Source: Antedon mediterranea (lineage: Eukaryota; Echinodermata; Crinoidea; Comatulida; Antedonidae). Taken from it: DNA of 64,000 nucleotides. The notes beneath the pieces are model-generated. The model ran no database searches. It worked only from the letters and a program-made list of their open reading frames with translations, and was not told the origin of the DNA. Location: assembly GCF_964355755.1 (NCBI RefSeq), contig NC_092677.1:28492101-28556100 (forward strand), read 5' to 3'. Positions 1-12,200 of the stretch are shown one piece after another; the first letter of the stretch is position 1; each line of letters opens with the position of its first letter. The position numbers and the translations under genes are program-made.

Positions 1-106
1 TCTAACCCTTCATGAAGAACTAGATGGAAAAGAATTTGTGGTTGAATTCGATTTTCTAGGAAAGGATTCTATAAGATATTACAACAAAGTTAGTGTTGAG
101 AAAAGG
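1..106 (+). CDS. TOP1: TOP1 exon (partial at window edge)
   Basis: Reading frame starts at base 2 and gives [20 protein letters not shown] and onward to VEKR. It contains the catalytic Lys of LGKDS. The donor is AGG|GTAAGT after base 106, phase 0. The upstream end of the exon is outside the window. Confidence 0.95.
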
Positions 107-2947
107 GTAAGTATACAAATTATGTTTGTATTACCTTATATGATGGAAGCATAGATACAATTAATGATTGGATATTGTAACATGTATATTGCTATTTTTT
201 ATAAACGGCATGTTTGAAATACTAAATTCATGAATTTTTAGGCATTCAAAAACTTGAAATTATTTATGGATAACAAGCAACCAGGAGACGACTTGTTTGA
301 TCGACTAAACACTACTATTCTAAACCGTTACCTTCAAGAACTAATGGAAGGCCTTACCGCTAAAGTTTTCCGTACATTTAACGCATCATTTACCCTACAG
401 AATCAGCTTGATGAGCTTACAAATCGTAAGTAACCCACTCTTCTTAAGCTGTTTGTGTAAAATTACAAAGTGCTTCATTGAAGACAGGCGTTGTTCTTTA
501 TAAGACATAGACGTTGACATACATACAATGTTTAAAATTCCACCACAACTCAACATATCTGAGCTCCACCACTACCATGCTGCCGACCATCTTTAAATAG
601 ACAAAAATACTTTATAATTTAATAAATTTATGTTATTCGGTGTGCTCAACAATATGGCTGGATCGAACCCCAATTCATTAAAAAAGACTTTTGACACCAT
701 TATTATTCGTTTTTCTTTCTTTTAATATATAAAAGCTGATGACAGCATTGCTGCTAAGGTCTTGTCATACAATCGGGCAAACCGAGCTGTTGCTATCTTA
801 TGTAACCATCAACGTGCTGTGCCGAAAACGTTTGAAAAATCTATGACAAACTTGCAAGAAAAGATCAAAAAGAAGAAAGATGATGTCAAGAAAGTGAAGA
901 AAGAGTATAAAGCCATGAAAGTAGAGTATAAAAATAGTAGAAATGACAAGCTAAAAATGTAGGTTGAAACATTTAATCATTCTCTTTAGTCGTAATGTGT
1001 ATAGTACTACTAATATATACTAATGTATATTTATAATGTGTATAGTACTACTAGTATATATACTAATGTATATTTATAATGCGTATAGTACTACTAGTAT
1101 ATATACTAATGTATATTTATAATGTGTATAGTACTACTAGTATATATACTAATGTATATTTATAATGTGTATAGTACTACTAGTATATATACTAATGTAT
1201 ATTTATAATGTGTATAGTACTACTAGTATATACTAATGTATATTTATAATGTGTATAGTACTACTAGTATATATACTAATGTATATTTATAATGTGTATA
1301 GTACTACTAGTATATACTAATGTATATTTATAATGTGTATAGTACTACTAGTATATACTAATGTATATTTATAATGTGTATAGTACTACTAGTATATATA
1401 CTAATGTATATTTATAATGTGTATAGTACTACTAGTATATACTAATGTATATTTATAATGTGTATAGTACTACTAGTATATACTAATGTATATTTATAAT
1501 GTGTATAGTACTACTAGTATATACTAATGTATATTTATAATGTGTATAGTACTACTAGTATATACTAATGTATATTTATAATGTGTATAGTACTACTAGT
1601 ATATACTAATGTATATTTATAATGTGCATAGTACTACTAGTATATATACTAATGTATATTTATAATGTGTATAGTACTACTAATATCTATACTAATGTAT
1701 ATTTATAATGCGTATAGTACTACTAGTATATATACTAATGTATATTTATAATGTGTATAGTACTACTAGTATATACTAATGTATATTTATAATGTGTATA
1801 GTACTACTAGTATATACTAATGTATATTTATAATGTGTATAGTACTACTAGTATATACTAATGTATATTTATAATGTGTATAGTACTACTAGTATATATA
1901 CTAATGTATATTTATAATGTGTATAGTACTACTAGTATATATACTAATGTATATTTATAATGTGTATAGTACTACTAGTATATACTAATGTATATTTATA
2001 ATGTGTATAGTACTACTAGTATATATACTAATGTATATTTATAATGTGTATAGTACTACTAGTATATACTAATGTATATTTATAATGTGTATAGTACTAC
2101 TAGTATATATACTAATGTATATTTATAATGTGTATAGTACTACTAGTATATACTAATGTATATTTATAATGTGTATAGTACTACTAGTATATATACTAAT
2201 GTATATTTATAATGTGTATAGTACTACTAGTATATACTAATGTATATTTCTAATGTGTATAGTACTACTAGTATATACTAATGTATATTTATAATGTGTA
2301 TAGTACTACTAGTATATATACTAATGTATATTTATATAGCAATAGCTGAACAAAAAAAATTCTAATTAAAAATGGCCCTATATGAGAAAGAAAACCAGCA
2401 AAGGCAATTAATTTCAGGCTTATGATGATCATACAACATAGTTGGTTTTAAATGAGCCAGTTTGTCTATAGAATATTGGAAATAGTAGGTATTGTGTGGT
2501 AATGCGAAATATATTCTATCTCATGATATCTAGAGCATTGGAAAAAAAGAAAAAACAAGTTGAAAGGCTAGACGAACAACTGACAAAATTGGAAGTATCT
2601 GCTACTGACAAAGAAGAAAACAAGGAAATTGCCCTTGGAACTTCCAAACTTAACTATTTAGATCCAAGAATTTCTGTTGCTTGGTAAGTTGACAAACTAT
2701 ACACAAATCAAACACTGTGTAGCTATATCAATGCTAGTTTTGTTTGTAAATTATTTGGATTTATTGCCTATTATTTATACTTTTTTAATAACGCATGTTG
2801 TAAGGTATAATTTTTAAACTGTATTTTTATTTTGTTCTTTAAAGGTGCAAGAAATGGGAAGTTCCACTAGAAAAAGTGTACAACAAAACACAACGAACCA
2901 AATTTTCATGGGCCATAGATATGGCTGATGCTGACTATGTATTTTGA
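1..2947 (+). CDS. TOP1: DNA topoisomerase I, 3' part of gene (five exons)
   Basis: Type IB topoisomerase that relaxes supercoiled DNA in the nucleus through a transient 3'-phosphotyrosyl nick. The gene enters from the left edge; exons are 1-106 (partial), 242-425, 736-958, 2534-2683 and 2845-2947, with a TGA stop at 2945-2947. All introns are GT-AG and the phases agree. The reading runs through the catalytic core, a lysine-rich coiled-coil linker and the C-terminal domain, and matches animal TOP1 nearly residue for residue as I know the family. Catalytic residues visible are Lys in LGKDS (exon 1), Arg in KVFRT (exon 2), His in CNHQR (exon 3) and the nucleophile Tyr in KLNYLDP (codon 2655-2657). 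These correspond to human K532, R590, H632 and Y723. The protein ends in DMADADYVF, against DYEF in vertebrates. The N-terminal domain and the rest of the core lie outside the window. An ATTAAA at 3082-3087 could be the poly(A) signal. Identification is very secure. Confidence 0.97.
242..425 (+). CDS. TOP1: TOP1 exon
   Basis: The acceptor is TTTTTAG at 235-241 and the donor GTAAGT at 426. It encodes [20 protein letters not shown] and onward through [13 protein letters not shown], including the active-site Arg. It ends in phase 1. Confidence 0.95.
736..958 (+). CDS. TOP1: TOP1 exon (catalytic His and start of linker)
   Basis: The acceptor is AAAAG before 736 and the donor GTAGGT at 959. It encodes [19 protein letters not shown], then [15 protein letters not shown] with the catalytic His, then a lysine-rich linker helix. 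A TAG lies in frame just past the donor, so splicing at 959 is required. It ends in phase 2. Confidence 0.93.
993..2336. repeat. AT-rich minisatellite in a TOP1 intron, about 32 copies of 41/43 bp
   Basis: The unit is GTATAGTACTACTAGTATAT followed by ATACTAATGTATATTTATAATGT. It occurs as 43-bp and 41-bp versions that differ by one TA step in the palindromic AGTATATATACT core. The copies are nearly identical with rare point changes, for example near 1082, 1627 and 2250, which suggests recent homogenisation. The array fills most of the intron between the His exon and the Tyr exon, starting about 35 bp after the donor. Confidence 0.97.
2534..2683 (+). CDS. TOP1: TOP1 exon carrying the nucleophilic tyrosine
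   Basis: The acceptor is TATCTAG ending at 2533 and the donor GTAAGT at 2684. It encodes the end of the linker ([20 protein letters not shown]) and then [18 protein letters not shown]. The active-site Tyr codon is 2655-2657. The exon joins in phase 2 at both ends. Confidence 0.96.
2845..2947 (+). CDS. TOP1: TOP1 last coding exon
   Basis: The acceptor is TTTAAAG ending at 2844. It encodes [20 protein letters not shown] and then [13 protein letters not shown], ending in TGA at 2945-2947. This is the canonical type IB C-terminal end. Confidence 0.96.
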
Positions 2948-3276
2948 TGCTAAAGACTTCCAATGTATAGCTTATAGTTTTTATTGTCTAGTTGTTCAAC
3001 ATAAAACATTAAGGTTGAATTATCTTGCCTTGGAAAGTATTGCACAACAATTTTAGTTTGTCATATTACCCATGTATTGAAATTAAACAAATGTTACCAT
3101 TTTTATTCAAAAGTAATTGAGGGGTGGTTTTGAGAAAGTAGTGTGCATGCATTGGAAAACATTATGATGCTTGAATTCATGCTTGATAAAGCATGAAAGG
3201 GGCATTGTAAGATGATCAATAGCATGTCATTTTAAATAATGTAAATTTCAATAGCACTTTATGTTTTGGTTTGTTT
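2948..3276 (+). other. TOP1 3' UTR and downstream DNA
   Basis: AT-rich sequence with no coding signal. ATTAAA at 3082-3087, about 135 bp after the stop, is the best poly(A) signal candidate. Where the transcript ends cannot be told from sequence alone. Confidence 0.5.
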
Positions 3277-3822
3277 TTAAAGATGTATTGTCCCTTGAAA
3301 CACAAAAAATGAAGGTCAAAATATTCTAAATTTAAATTGGCCATATCAAAGTAATATTAATGTATTGTACTTTAAGTCGAAAATTCAAGCCAAAAACAAC
3401 AAGTTTACGTTATTTACAGGTAAATTTATTTGATTACATTTCGTCTGGAAAATCATCGCGAGCGAAAGTAAACAAAGATTTTCAAACCACGAGTATGCAT
3501 TATGCATGATGCTAATTAGGATTGTTTACAACTCGTCATAGTTGAGAAGGTATTTTCACACAGATTGCGAGAAAGTTTTATGATTATGCATACAGAGTAG
3601 CCAAACAAGCGCGTTGCATTATAAGATATGTTTTGATCGAAAACTTTGACTGGAAGTCAAAGTTATTTTTTGAACAAAAAAACGTCTGTATTTCAGTTTA
3701 ATGATTTTTTTTTCGACTAATTTTTGGTGAAAGTTAATAACTATTATGATACTTCAAAATCACCCACTTTTTTTCGAAATCTATTTTTTTGGAATTAGGC
3801 AAAGGGACAATGCATCTTTAAA
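3277..3822. mobile_element. MITE-like element with about 20-bp terminal inverted repeats
   Basis: The left end TTAAAGATGTATTGTCCCTT (3277) is matched in inverted orientation by AAGGGACAATGCATCTTTAA near 3803-3822. The element is about 545 bp, AT-rich and has no ORF. The terminal repeats differ at one position. It is a non-autonomous DNA element; the superfamily cannot be assigned without a longer alignment. Confidence 0.75.
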
Positions 3823-3934
3823 TATTTCCATAATCATTGATTATTGAATTCTTGTCATGTATTTGTTGCACACCAGTTAATGTAAATAGTTTCTTCTGTT
3901 TAATGTTCAGTTGCAGCTTATTTTACTAAATAAT

Positions 3935-4018
3935 AACATGTGAAAACAGGTTATAAACCAAACAGATTACACATTTAACATGTGAAAACAGGTTATAAAC
4001 CAAACAGATTACACATTT
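3935..4018. repeat. 42-bp perfect tandem duplication
   Basis: The segment starting AACATGTGAAAACAGG and ending ACACATTT occurs twice back to back, at 3935-3976 and 3977-4018, with no differences seen. Confidence 0.95.
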
Positions 4019-4640
4019 TGAACAATTCTGTGACATAACACTTTTACAAATGAAATCTTCACTTTTGTATAAAATAAAAAGCAAGGCTTAACCTTCTTGT
4101 CAATCAAATTTGAATGTTTTTAAATATGTTTAGTAATAATGTGAACAAAATTAGTGTTACTAATCTTGTTATTGATGGTTGTTGTTTACAGATTTGTTCC
4201 AATTTTAAAATAACAAATACTTGAATCTTTTTTAATGCTGTATTATAGCTGTATGTGTAGGTAGTAAACAATAATGGTGAATCTATTCACCTTATTTTGT
4301 AAACATTGTCTGACTATTTTATTTACTTGCTTTAATTACTTAACTTCTTTGTACTGTACTCGACGAAAAATGCATAGGGTTTTGTATATTATGTGGTCCA
4401 TCTAGCCAAAAAAAAATTAAAACAACCAAAATATCAATAGTGTTGTAAAACCTTTTCCAACACAAATTAAAGAGTCTTTAGTAATGCAAGACGTGAACCA
4501 ATAATTGACGGAAGAAATAACACAAAACACTGGAAATGACTAATGGAACTTTCCTTTAAATTCAAAGGCATATAGAAATCATGAGGTTTCTTAAAGTTCT
4601 AGAATTTTATAGTATACTTTTTCCTGACCAGCATTATCTT
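4019..4640. other. AT-rich intergenic DNA, no feature seen
   Basis: There are no long ORFs, no recognisable RNA gene and no clear repeats. Composition resembles the surrounding non-coding DNA. Confidence 0.5.
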
Positions 4641-4644
4641 TGGG

Positions 4645-4735
4645 GTGCCTCTGTCTTGGTTGTTGTCTCTGAGCACCTGGTCGTCTGTGGCAAGGCGCTA
4701 TAAAAATCCTGTTATTATTATTATTATTATAACAT
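4645..4735 (+). mobile_element. Possible retroposon 3' tail ending in (TTA)n
   Basis: A short stretch ending in AAGGCGCTATAAAAATCC, then TG and a run of TTA repeats. A GCGCTATAAA-like end followed by a trinucleotide tail is typical of many SINE and LINE 3' ends in invertebrates. No coding part is visible, so the family is unknown. Confidence 0.4.
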
Positions 4736-5229
4736 TTATTCAGATAATATTAATAATGAATGAACATATACAAAATAGAAAAAAGATATTAAAGTCGATT
4801 AATTGAAAAAAATGGGTAATTTAAATTATAAACTAGTGTGATGCCAGGATTGACGAAGCAAGTATTCATTGAATAAGAGCTGTTGGAACAGATTCGAGTG
4901 AAAATCCCCGGTGGCTCGGAAAATTTTAGACATTTAACCATAATCCTTAATTGGCCACACTTTGGTATAGTTTTATTTTTAACAGAAATATCATCACTGC
5001 CATTAAGGCATTGCAATTTACAGGGAAAAGAACAAATGCAGCAAAATGTTTTCGAAAACCCCACTAAAATGGATATTTTATAATAATAATTTTCCACACA
5101 AAGGTCAGAAATCGGCACTTAATCATTATTTTTCAGGCACTGTGGGCGCGCCATAAAATTGGTACAGTAATAACATGCAAACAATTGCAATCACAACGAC
5201 GACGCAACAACAAAGATCGATCGAGGTCG

Positions 5230-6081
5230 CGCTAACACCAAAGAATATATATCACAAGAATGAGTAATCCGCGATTTTCCCTGTAACAGTAATATTGTCC
5301 ATGTGGTAGGGCGCCGCCATAAGTGTGGATGTATCTGGGATGTATACAACTTTTTGTGACGGTTTCACTAATCAAAGGCTAGACCACCGGTAGTATTTAC
5401 ATGATAAAAAATGTTATCAACTACATGCCAACATCATGTTAAATACTATTTGGATATTTAATTGTTCGTTTTATGCAATTTATTTAGTAAAAACTGCCGT
5501 ATAAACAGTTTGCTTTATCAACCGGGCGCTACAATAGCGTGACCGGGCGTGTTGGTGTTTACGCGTTTTCACGAACGATAGTTTAATAATATTCCTATAT
5601 TTAACTTGTTTCTGGTAAAACAAATAAATGTTAATGACATTTAACATTTTATCCTAATAATACCATGTATTTTATACTAATTTATATCATATAAACAATA
5701 CTTAATTTACCGGGCGTAGAGTAGTACACGCGGCAATGGTAAAGAATGGGCCGTGCTGAGTAATATTCGTTGATTTTTGGTGTTGCTGTGTTAGGCCTTT
5801 TTTGTGAACTAATTTAGCATGTTAGTAAATAATTGTCTGTAAAAGTGAATAAACACTAGTTTGTTAATAAATATGTATTATAAAATAGTTTACAATTGCA
5901 AAAACTATCATCATAATTCTATTTAATGTGACATGCATCAAGTCTATTAAATCAAGTCTTATTTAGTATGTATACATCCGCCCTTATGAGGGCGGGCATC
6001 ACTCACTGGAGCTCTCTGTTACAAATTTCTCATGCAAAAATCGCGGAATACTCATTCTTGTGATATATTCTTTGCTAACAC
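5230..6081. repeat. About 115-bp inverted repeat pair just upstream of TMEM231
   Basis: The left arm (about 5230-5347) and right arm (about 5966-6081) are inverted copies. They share AAAGAATATAT and ATCACAAGAATGAGTA, the CCGCGATTTT block, a degenerate CTGTAACAG and a GGATGTAT block. The right arm ends 9 bp before the TMEM231 start codon, so it would form the gene's proximal promoter and 5' UTR. It is either a fold-back or TIR element (about 850 bp) or an inverted duplication of the promoter. The 620-bp interior has no ORF and carries GGGCG-containing stretches near 5523-5550 and 5710. Confidence 0.8.
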
Positions 6082-6090
6082 TTATTCACC

Positions 6091-6229
6091 ATGGCGGTGT
6101 ATGAAGTTTACAGTCATCCTATTCAACAGAGATACAAATCGTCATTTTGCACTAAAGCTAGTGTATTTATTATTGTTATGTTTTTATTAACATCAATTCC
6201 ACCATTTCTTGTTACTTATTCTAGTCAAG
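6091..6229 (+). CDS. TMEM231: TMEM231 exon 1
   Basis: ATG at 6091 in CACCATGG context. It encodes the N-terminal MAVYEVYSHPIQQRYKSSFC and the first membrane helix, VFIIVMFLLTSIPPFLV. The donor is CAAG|GTAGGT, phase 1. The open frame past the donor, to 6357, is intronic. Confidence 0.93.
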
Positions 6230-9200
6230 GTAGGTGTACTACTAGGCTACGCATGTTTTTAGCTAGGCCTAGTAGGCTAGGTGGTAGTAGTAGTAGGCCG
6301 GGAGTATGGTCGAAGGGGCCGCCAAGGAAAGCGACCGTTGTACGCTTTAATCTTTGATTGTCGTTGTCAACGCCCTGATGGCCAATGGCCAGTTGAGCTA
6401 CGGGTAAAGGAGTATGGTCAAACCAATAAAGCCAAAAATCATGGGGTTAGATCCATCTCGGCCGCCGACAATCTCGGCCGCCGGATTAAAAAGCCGAATT
6501 GTATGGCGCGCCACCGATGCTTGTATTGTGAGTAATTAAAATTTAATGCAGCGCATACGCACGTATTCTACGGAGTATGGTCGAAGCGGCCGCCAACCAA
6601 AGCGGCCGCCAGTTTAATATCGTCATTTGTATGGAACGCCATGTGCGCTTTAATCTTTGATTGTCGTTGTCAACGCCATGGCCTATGGCGAGTTGAGTTA
6701 CAGCTGTGTGTATGGTCAAACCAATAAATATAAGCCAAATCATGTACTATCGAATCTTTATATTTCTATAATAATTAAGTTTGCCTGCGGATAAATTAAT
6801 GTATATTTTATTTGTATTTTAATATTAATAACTAACTAAATATATTTACATTATATATTATCGAATCATTAATAATTTACGTTTGCATCATAATCTACAT
6901 ACTATTGAACCTCTATGTCTCATTTATTACGTACTATTTATTTATTTGTTTATTTTATCCTCTTGACCCGACGTTTCTTGAGCACTCTCCTATCGAATCT
7001 TTATACAGTATTGCATTAATAATTTACGTACGGTATTGGCGAATATTTATATCTCATTTACATACTATCGAATCTTCATACAGTATTGCAATAATAATTT
7101 ACGTACGGTATTGCCGAATCTTTATATCTCATTTACATACTATCGAATCTTTTTACAGTATTGCAATATAATAATTTACGTACGGTATTGCCGAATATTT
7201 ATATCTCATTTACATACTATCGAATCTTCATACAGTATTGCAATAATAATTTACGTACGGTATTGCCGAATCTTTATATCTCATTTACATACTATCGAAT
7301 CTTTTTACAGTATTGCAATATAATAATTTACGTACGGTATTGCCGAACATTTATATCTCATTTACTATCGAATCCTTATACAGTATTGCATTAATAATTT
7401 ACGTACGGTATTGCTGAATACTTGTATCTCATAGAATCTTTTTACAGTATTGCAATAATAATTTACGTACTATTAAGGTATTGCCGAATCTTTATATCTC
7501 ATTTACATACTATCGAGTCTTTATACAGTATTGCATTAATAATTTACGTACGGTATTGCCGAATATTTATATCTCATTTACATACTATCGAATCTTTATA
7601 CAGTACTGCATTAATATTTACGTACGGTATTGCCGAATCTTTATATCTCATTTACATCAAATCTTTATACAGTATTGCAATAATAATTTACGTACGGTAT
7701 TGCCGAATATTTATATCTAATTTACATCAAATCTTTATACAGTATTGCATTAATAATTCATGTACGGTATTGCCGAATCTTTATATCTCATTTACATCGA
7801 ATCTTTATACAGTATTGCAATAATAATTTACGTACGGTATTGCCGAATATTTATATCTCATTTACATCGAATCTTTACAGTATTGCATTAATAATTTACG
7901 TACGGTATTGCCGAATCTTTATATCTCATTTACATCGAATCTTTATACAGTATTGCAATAATAAGTTACGTACGGTATTGCCGAATATTTATATCTCATT
8001 AATTTACATCGAATCTTTACAGTATTGCATTAATAATTTACGTACGGTATTGCCGAATCTTTATATCTCATTTACATCGAATCTTTATACAGTATTGCAA
8101 TAATAAGTTACGTACGGTATTGCCGAATTTTTATATCTCGTTTACACTGTACTATCGAATCTTGGTTTTTATTATTAGTAATAGGGTGTGTTATACATTT
8201 AAGTGTTATTCCATTGTAATACATTGTTTGTGTTTTCAATGAAGCAACGTGAAGACGAAAACGCGACCTTCTACAGCACTATTCCTGGCCGGCCGCCAGT
8301 CGAGTTATTAGCAGAAATTCACGTAATTAATTACCGTACCGTACAGGCACTTGCGTCTTATTTTAGTATTTAAAACTAATTTTAAATTGATCAATATTTA
8401 TATATCTGAAGGTATAAAACAATTTAGGATATTAAATAAATAGATTGATGTCATCATGTTATTGTAATTAAATTATGTTTGCGAACACGTACTACTTACA
8501 GTAGTTACTTTACTAATATATTAATATACAATAACAAATATATATATTTTGATTTGATATATTTTATTGAAAAAATATATATATTATTCTTAATAATTGG
8601 CATATTATATATTATACAATAAAAACACCACAATGTTTTTTATTGACTTTATTAAACATATAGGCCTATATCATTTAGAACAGTTAAAGTAAGTAATCAT
8701 CGATTCGCCATTTCGTTTAAAAGAAGGTATCACATTCAATCTGTCAAAAAAGAGAATATATTACATAATATTAATAATGTAAGTTGTTATTTACGTCCGA
8801 GGAAAAGAAAACCTGACGATCGAAACAATGACAATCAAAAATGACAAAACAACGACAATCAAAGCGCACACGGCGTTCCATACAAATTACCGTTATTGAA
8901 CTAGCGGCCGCTTTGGTTGGCGGCCGCTTCGACCGTAATCCTATTCTACATGTATACTAATTAATAAAGTCATTAATTAACTTTTAATTATTGTTTTAAT
9001 AAATGCTTTTTTTCAGATTAATAAATTAGTAGTATCAATCAATATCGATATTATTTAGTATTCGATTTATTTTATATCTAAAGCTGGCTAACTTTAAAAA
9101 AATATTATTTGTGATACCCCTAAAGGTGTCAGATGAAATCGGTCACGTTTGAAATCGGTCGCGATAAAATCAACATCCGGTATTTTGTATGGAGCGCCGC

Positions 9201-12200
9201 TATATACGCTTTTTATCATATTAGTTACGTTTGATATCGGTCGCGTTTTATTTTGGTCGCGCTAATTTGTATATGGCGCATTAGATACATTTTTAATGAA
9301 AACGCTCATTATGTTTTCAGTTAATTTTGAATATTAGAATTTCTATTTAATTGGCCTACTATTTGACGTTATTTTTTAAGTACAGTAAATATAAATATTT
9401 ATCTCATTATTTATAAATAATTTGTGTTTTCATTTTATCTTACATGTTTTAATGAAGTGTAATGTGTTCTTTTAGAAAATCGTTTTAAAAATGTTTTGTT
9501 TTTGTTTTATTGAATGTTGTGCAAGTTTTTGAAAAGATTGGCATGCCACTGTTTAAAGTTTTGAAAATAATAAATAGTAGACGCGCCTATTGCGTATTTT
9601 TTAATCACAGTTAATTACGAAACTCGTTCTATACCAGCTTAGGAGGTTTATGCAATAAAGGAAGATGATGCATGGATTATGATTTTTGCATTCGATATCC
9701 GCCACTCTGAAGTGAGCATGGTTTGGGATAATAATAAAATATATAGATACTATGCCGTTATAAATCAATCTACCGGCCCTACAGTAGAACTATGATGTAC
9801 AATTAATGATAGATGTGAGAATAAATGTATGGATAATAAGGTGAACACGATTCTCAAAGAGGTAATCTGTACTGATATTTAAACATTGAGATTTACGAAC
9901 GGCATATGAATGTGAGACACTAAGTTGCACTTACTTAATTATTTACATTAAATGATTATTATACATGAAGAAATAAAAGATTTTTCAAATTAAAATCTAT
10001 AGTATCGCCGACGTATATATACGTAGATTATATATAAATCCTACTGTCAAATTATAGAAACAGTGCTCATATTCGGAACATGATCTCATAATCGCGTCGA
10101 GCATAGCTCATTGGATCGTTTCACAAAAACAGGTGCAGGAGGCCTCCTATGGACGTTTCAAACGTATGGTTATTTAGTAATAGACGTCATCTTTACCTGG
10201 CCATGGACAACGATCGTACGTGTTTTGTCCATGATTTGACACACTAACAAGTGCATGTTTTTTTAAAAAGGGGAAACCCCGTCAGCAAAATAACGTATTG
10301 TTACGGGAAACAGCTGCACGATCATAGAAGGCGCATCTCCAATATGGCTTATTCGGGGGTTTATTTCAGTAACTCGCATATAGGGCCTAATGATCATTTT
10401 ACAAAAAAACTATTTTAAACATTAGAAATAAAATATACACGTGATTTGCCTCAACAATAATCATTATAAACTTAATATTACCCTACATTAACGGATATAA
10501 ATAAAATAGAAATAAAAATAAGATGATCGAATAGTATGTTATATATATACTGTATATATATATGATACAATCTACCACAGTATGCATAAGTATAAAAATG
10601 GATACGCTGACTTTACGGGCTAGATTGTAAAAATTATTGTTTTTAAATAAATTGTTCTCTTTTACGTAAATGTTTGCTTAATAAAAGACATAGACGTATA
10701 TTCCCTATATAATATATTAAGCAATACAGTACATAATTATAAATAGAGGTAAATTTTTATATGCCAAATATAATATTATGCCTAATATAATATTTAAACG
10801 TGGTTAGAAATGGCCATTTTGAAAAGACAGTCCTTCTCCGAGACCTGTGAAATACAAAAAAAAAAATTAGTTTAATGATTGATAATAAATATTTATTAAC
10901 CAAATAAAAAATATCCACATAAATAATCTAGTTCCTAAAAAATATCAATTAAATCTATATAAACGAAAAATGTATATCCTGCTCTAGGTCGTTTACATAC
11001 TATATCAAATCTTTATACAGTATTGCATTAAATAATTTACGTACGATATTGCCGAATCTTAATATCTCATTTACATACTATCAAATCTTTATACAGTATT
11101 GCATTAAATAATTTACGTACGGTATTGCCGAATCTTAATATCTCATTTACATACTATCAAATCTTTATACAGTATTGCATTAAATAATTTACGTACGGTA
11201 TTGCCGAATCTTAATATCTCATTTACATACTATCGAATCTTTATACAGTATTGCATTAATAATTTACGTACGGTATTGCCGAATCTTTATATCTCATTTA
11301 CATACTATCGAATCTTTAATTTACGTACGGTATTGCCGAATCTTAATATCTAAGATTACAAAACAACGACAATCAAAGCGCACACGGCGTTCCATACAGA
11401 TTACCGTTATTGAACTAGCGGCCGCTTTGGTTGTTGGCGGCCGCTTCGACTGTAATTCCACGTCGTCACCATTACACTATCATAACAGGCACTTTTGGCG
11501 CTCCATACAATATCGCGTTCTGTAACCGGCGGCCGAGGTTGTTGGCGGCCGAGATGGACCTAAGCCAAATCATGTACTATCGAATCTAAATAATTCTATA
11601 ATATTACGTGTGCCTTCCGATAATAAAATCAATGTAGGGGCCTATATTTTATTTGTATTTTATTACTGTATTATATTAATTTACAATCGGCTCTTAATAA
11701 AAATAATAAAATAAAATAACTCAAAAACAAAGCTTTAATTTCAATCAATTTTCAACAATCCAGTAAGCACTTTTTAGGCGCTACTGCAGTTTCGCACCAC
11801 ACCGTTATATCTTCGATTCGAGAATTTTTTTGGATAATAATAAAAAATGTAGAAACTATAGAGGGAAATATTATAAAATCCGATTACACATATAGGCATA
11901 GTTTTGAAAGGCAAGAAATGTTTTCAGCTGGCGTAATAGAGGTTAAATTAAATTATTATTCATATTAATAAATACGCCTATCAAAGAAAATTATCTCAGT
12001 CACTAATCAATACATTCACTAAAAAAAAAAAAATCATTTTCTATTTTTTAATACAGTAAGATAGAATGATAGATGTGTTTTACATATTGAAATTGAAATA
12101 TGGTTTATGATTTTTAAAACTGTGAATTGTTTTTTAAAAATAAAATGTTATATGTACGGACTCATCATATCGTCGCCGTTTTGATATACAGCTGGTTCTT

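Larger units (their letters stand above)
6444..11567. mobile_element. Outer TIR element in TMEM231 intron 1 (about 5.1 kb)
   Basis: The left end (about 6444-6532) has ATCCATCTCGGCCGCCGACA, CTCGGCCGCCGG and ATTGTATGGCGCGCCA. The same blocks occur inverted at about 11469-11567 with modest divergence. This suggests about 90-bp terminal inverted repeats enclosing 5 kb, including a smaller TIR element. There is no transposase ORF, so it is non-autonomous or a composite of several related MITEs. Confidence 0.6.

Noticed and set aside
4789-5118. Cysteine-containing open frame of 109 codons on the minus strand.
   Set aside because: It begins with GTG rather than ATG and has no recognised family. An opposite-strand frame overlaps it. 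Most likely chance in non-coding DNA, though a remnant of an unknown element cannot be excluded.
6230-6535. Continuation of the TMEM231 frame past base 6229, and an overlapping frame rich in R and G.
   Set aside because: The family sequence stops matching at the GTAGGT donor, and exon 2 at 12595 restores it. The extra codons come from GC-rich terminal repeats.
6905-8103. Open frames spelling IYVRYCRIFISHLHTIES repeats.
   Set aside because: By-products of the 75-bp minisatellite, which is a multiple of three and so keeps a frame open.
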